From assembly GCA_964605095.1 (NCBI GenBank), contig CAZSBS010000244.1, forward strand, positions 1 to 7,494: DNA of 7,494 nt. Reading direction: 5' to 3'. The DNA is from JAUWQU01 sp964605095. Its GTDB lineage: Bacteria; Planctomycetota; Phycisphaerae; SM23-33. A program made the position numbers and the translations under genes. The first letter of the stretch is position 1. Each line of letters begins with the position of its first letter. This document shows positions 6,438-7,494 of this stretch, piece by piece. The notes under the pieces were generated by a model, which was not told the DNA's origin, ran no database searches, and saw only the letters and a list, made by a program, of their open reading frames with translations.

Positions 6438-6632
6438 GGCTGTCCGATAAATCGAGGCGGCCTGGACGGTCGGGTGCCGTGGTTCGCCCAGTCCCGGCGC
6501 GCCGGGACGACGCAACCACGTCTTCGATCCCGCTCGGCGCCCGATCCACTCTTCCAGGCCGAAAGACGTGGTTGCGAGCCCCTACGGGACTCGCGAACCA
6601 CGGCACCCGCTGCATGGAATTATCAGACAGCC
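6438..6632. repeat. Nested inverted-repeat (BIME-like) element
   Basis: Three concentric inverted repeats occur. GGCTGTCCGATAA at 6438-6450 pairs with 6620-6632 (12 of 13). CGGGTGCCGTGGTTCGC at 6471-6487 pairs with 6593-6609 (17 of 17). CGCAACCACGTCTT at 6511-6524 pairs with 6563-6576 (14 of 14). Equivalently, 6471-6524 and 6563-6609 are two inverted copies of one ~50-bp unit, each able to form its own hairpin through CGTGGTT/AACCACG (6478-6484/6514-6520 and 6567-6573/6596-6602). The first unit holds the 18-bp palindrome GTCCCGGCGCGCCGGGAC (6491-6508). The element fills the gap between the discoidin lipoprotein gene and the Agl23-like gene. Confidence 0.82.
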
Positions 6633-6652
6633 CCGACACGCGGCGGTCGGGG
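6631..6652. other. Intergenic hairpin
   Basis: CCCCGAC (6631-6637) and GTCGGGG (6646-6652) form a 7-bp stem with an 8-nt loop. It sits just outside the outer arm of the large nested repeat, overlapping it by two bases, and downstream of the discoidin lipoprotein gene. It could add to termination or be part of the repeat. Confidence 0.5.
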
Positions 6653-6662
6653 TCCTTCAAGA

Positions 6663-6686
6663 ACCGTGCAATCGTTGTTGCACGGT
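6663..6686 (-). terminator. Probable terminator hairpin of the discoidin lipoprotein gene
   Basis: ACCGTGCAA and TTGCACGGT form a perfect 9-bp stem with a 6-nt loop, 12 nt past the stop codon at 6699 on the minus strand. Position and stem strength suit a transcription terminator. The following minus-strand bases (TCTTGAAGG) are poor in T, so intrinsic termination would be weak. Confidence 0.5.
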
Positions 6687-6698
6687 GCGCCGCGGGGC

Positions 6699-7493
6699 CT
6701 ATTTCGCCGGCAGGGCGTACACCTCGATCTCGGAGTAGCGGTTCAGGTCGTCGGCGGTGCTTCCGTTGGAATACTCGCGGATGTAACGGGCCTTGATGCC
6801 CTTGCAGTCGACGAGTTGGCCTTCGTTGGTCTCGAAGAACTCCCAATCGTCGCCGAGGCCGAGTCCGGCGGAGTTGTCGTTGTCGTTGTTAAAGACGATC
6901 CGGACGTTCGTGATGAAGTCCTTATCGTCGGCGACCTGGATGACCACGTCCTTATAGACGCGGGGGTCTTTGTGCTCGTGCCAGGTGACGATGGCGTAGA
7001 TGTCGTACTGGGCACCGAGGTCGATCTGGACCCACTGGACGTTGGGGCCAAGCTCCACGTAGGCGTCCTCGACGGCCTCCTTGGACCCGTTGGTTATCAG
7101 GTCCAGCGTGCCGATGACGGGCTCCATGTCACTGGCCGTAACGGGCTTCTTGAGGGCGACGTTCGTGACGCCCTTGGGGGCCAGGAACGGTTCTCGCGGC
7201 TTGGTGGGGCCCTTGACGGGTTTGAGGCGAGTGCCGGGCGGCAGGTTCTTGGGCGTGCCGCTGAATCGCGGCTTGGGCAGCTCGAGCGGGATCGCTGCCA
7301 GGTCGCCCGCGGGAGCGACAGCGACCGTGACCACGTTGGCGTCCGTCTTGGTTGCGGCGGCCGGTGCGGGCGCCGCGGCCGGCTTGACTTCCGTTGTCGC
7401 CGGCTGGGTCGTCGCGGAGTTGCTGCCCTTGGGGGCCGACGGCTCGGACGGCTTCTCGCAGGCCGTCAGGACCACAAGGCACGATACCATCAA
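6699..7493 (-). CDS. Discoidin (F5/8 type C)-like lipoprotein (5' partial)
   Basis: The protein is about 264 aa within the window and the frame runs off the right edge. Only about ten residues (MVSCLVVLTAC) precede the lipobox Cys, too short for a whole signal peptide, so the true start is probably just outside. A linker of about 90 residues rich in Ala, Pro, Thr and Lys follows the lipidated Cys, as in proteins that reach out from the membrane. From about residue 108 a galactose-binding/discoidin-like beta-sandwich is recognised by NVALKKPVTAS, LITNGS, WVQIDLGAQYDIYAIVTWHE (151-170), RYIREYSNGS and the final YSEIEVYAL. This fold usually binds carbohydrates or surfaces and has no catalytic role. 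The Asp/Asn/Gly-rich loop NNDNDNSAGLGLGDD (202-216) may bind a metal, which is an inference. The stop is TAG at 6699, followed by a hairpin. Confidence 0.8.
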   Translation of the reverse strand: MMVSCLVVLTACEKPSEPSAPKGSNSATTQPATTEVKPAAAPAPAAATKTDANVVTVAVAPAGDLAAIPLELPKPRFSGTPKNLPPGTRLKPVKGPTKPREPFLAPKGVTNVALKKPVTASDMEPVIGTLDLITNGSKEAVEDAYVELGPNVQWVQIDLGAQYDIYAIVTWHEHKDPRVYKDVVIQVADDKDFITNVRIVFNNDNDNSAGLGLGDDWEFFETNEGQLVDCKGIKARYIREYSNGSTADDLNRYSEIEVYALPAK

Positions 7494-7494
7494 C

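Noticed and set aside
6414..6515. 34-residue N-terminal extension of the Agl23-like protein
   Set aside because: It is encoded by the inverted-repeat element and precedes the natural hydrophobic N-terminus starting at MKHRAAF.

Overview
The window is a GC-rich bacterial chromosome segment. It most resembles an accessory or surface-biogenesis region of a Planctomycetota (Phycisphaerae-like) genome. That placement is an inference from gene content: a ThuA-domain secreted protein, an Agl23-type GT-C membrane protein, an ApbE protein, a discoidin-type lipoprotein, a GspE-family protein, and GC-rich hairpin elements between genes. No rRNA, tRNA or universal marker gene is present to settle it.

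Layout. On the plus strand, a gene cut by the left window edge (2-1741) encodes a GspE/PilB-family protein whose nucleotide-binding motifs have decayed, so it looks like a pseudo-ATPase. A 131-bp hairpin element (1869-1999) with perfect 34-bp arms follows. It runs directly into a rhodanese-domain lipoprotein gene (about 1997-2614). The stop codon of that gene lies in the outer arm of a second, nested palindromic element (2604-2729), which sits at the convergence point with the minus-strand genes. On the minus strand, in transcription order from the right, are a discoidin-domain lipoprotein (7493-6699, cut by the right edge), a gap of 285 bp filled by a third nested hairpin element (about 6438-6632), an Agl23-like GT-C membrane protein (6413-4749), an ApbE-type FAD:protein FMN transferase overlapping it by 4 bp (4752-3838), and a secreted ThuA-domain protein (3668-2763) with its own good ribosome binding site.

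How the genes fit together. Every minus-strand product except ApbE is predicted to be exported or membrane-bound, and so is the rhodanese protein. The theme is therefore the cell envelope: lipid-linked sugar transfer, a lipoprotein with a carbohydrate or protein adhesion fold, a sulfur/redox lipoprotein and a secreted ThuA protein. Only the Agl23-like/ApbE pair has strong evidence of co-translation. No complete pathway is visible.

The most unusual material is (1) the degenerate GspE-family protein with a long acidic, Pro/Ala-rich N-terminal region carrying short LxEDExxALL-like motifs, and (2) the three different hairpin elements. Two of these share an 18-bp palindromic core, and one is built from two inverted copies of a ~50-bp unit, like a bacterial interspersed mosaic element. 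Together the first two elements bracket the rhodanese gene and contribute its start region and stop codon.
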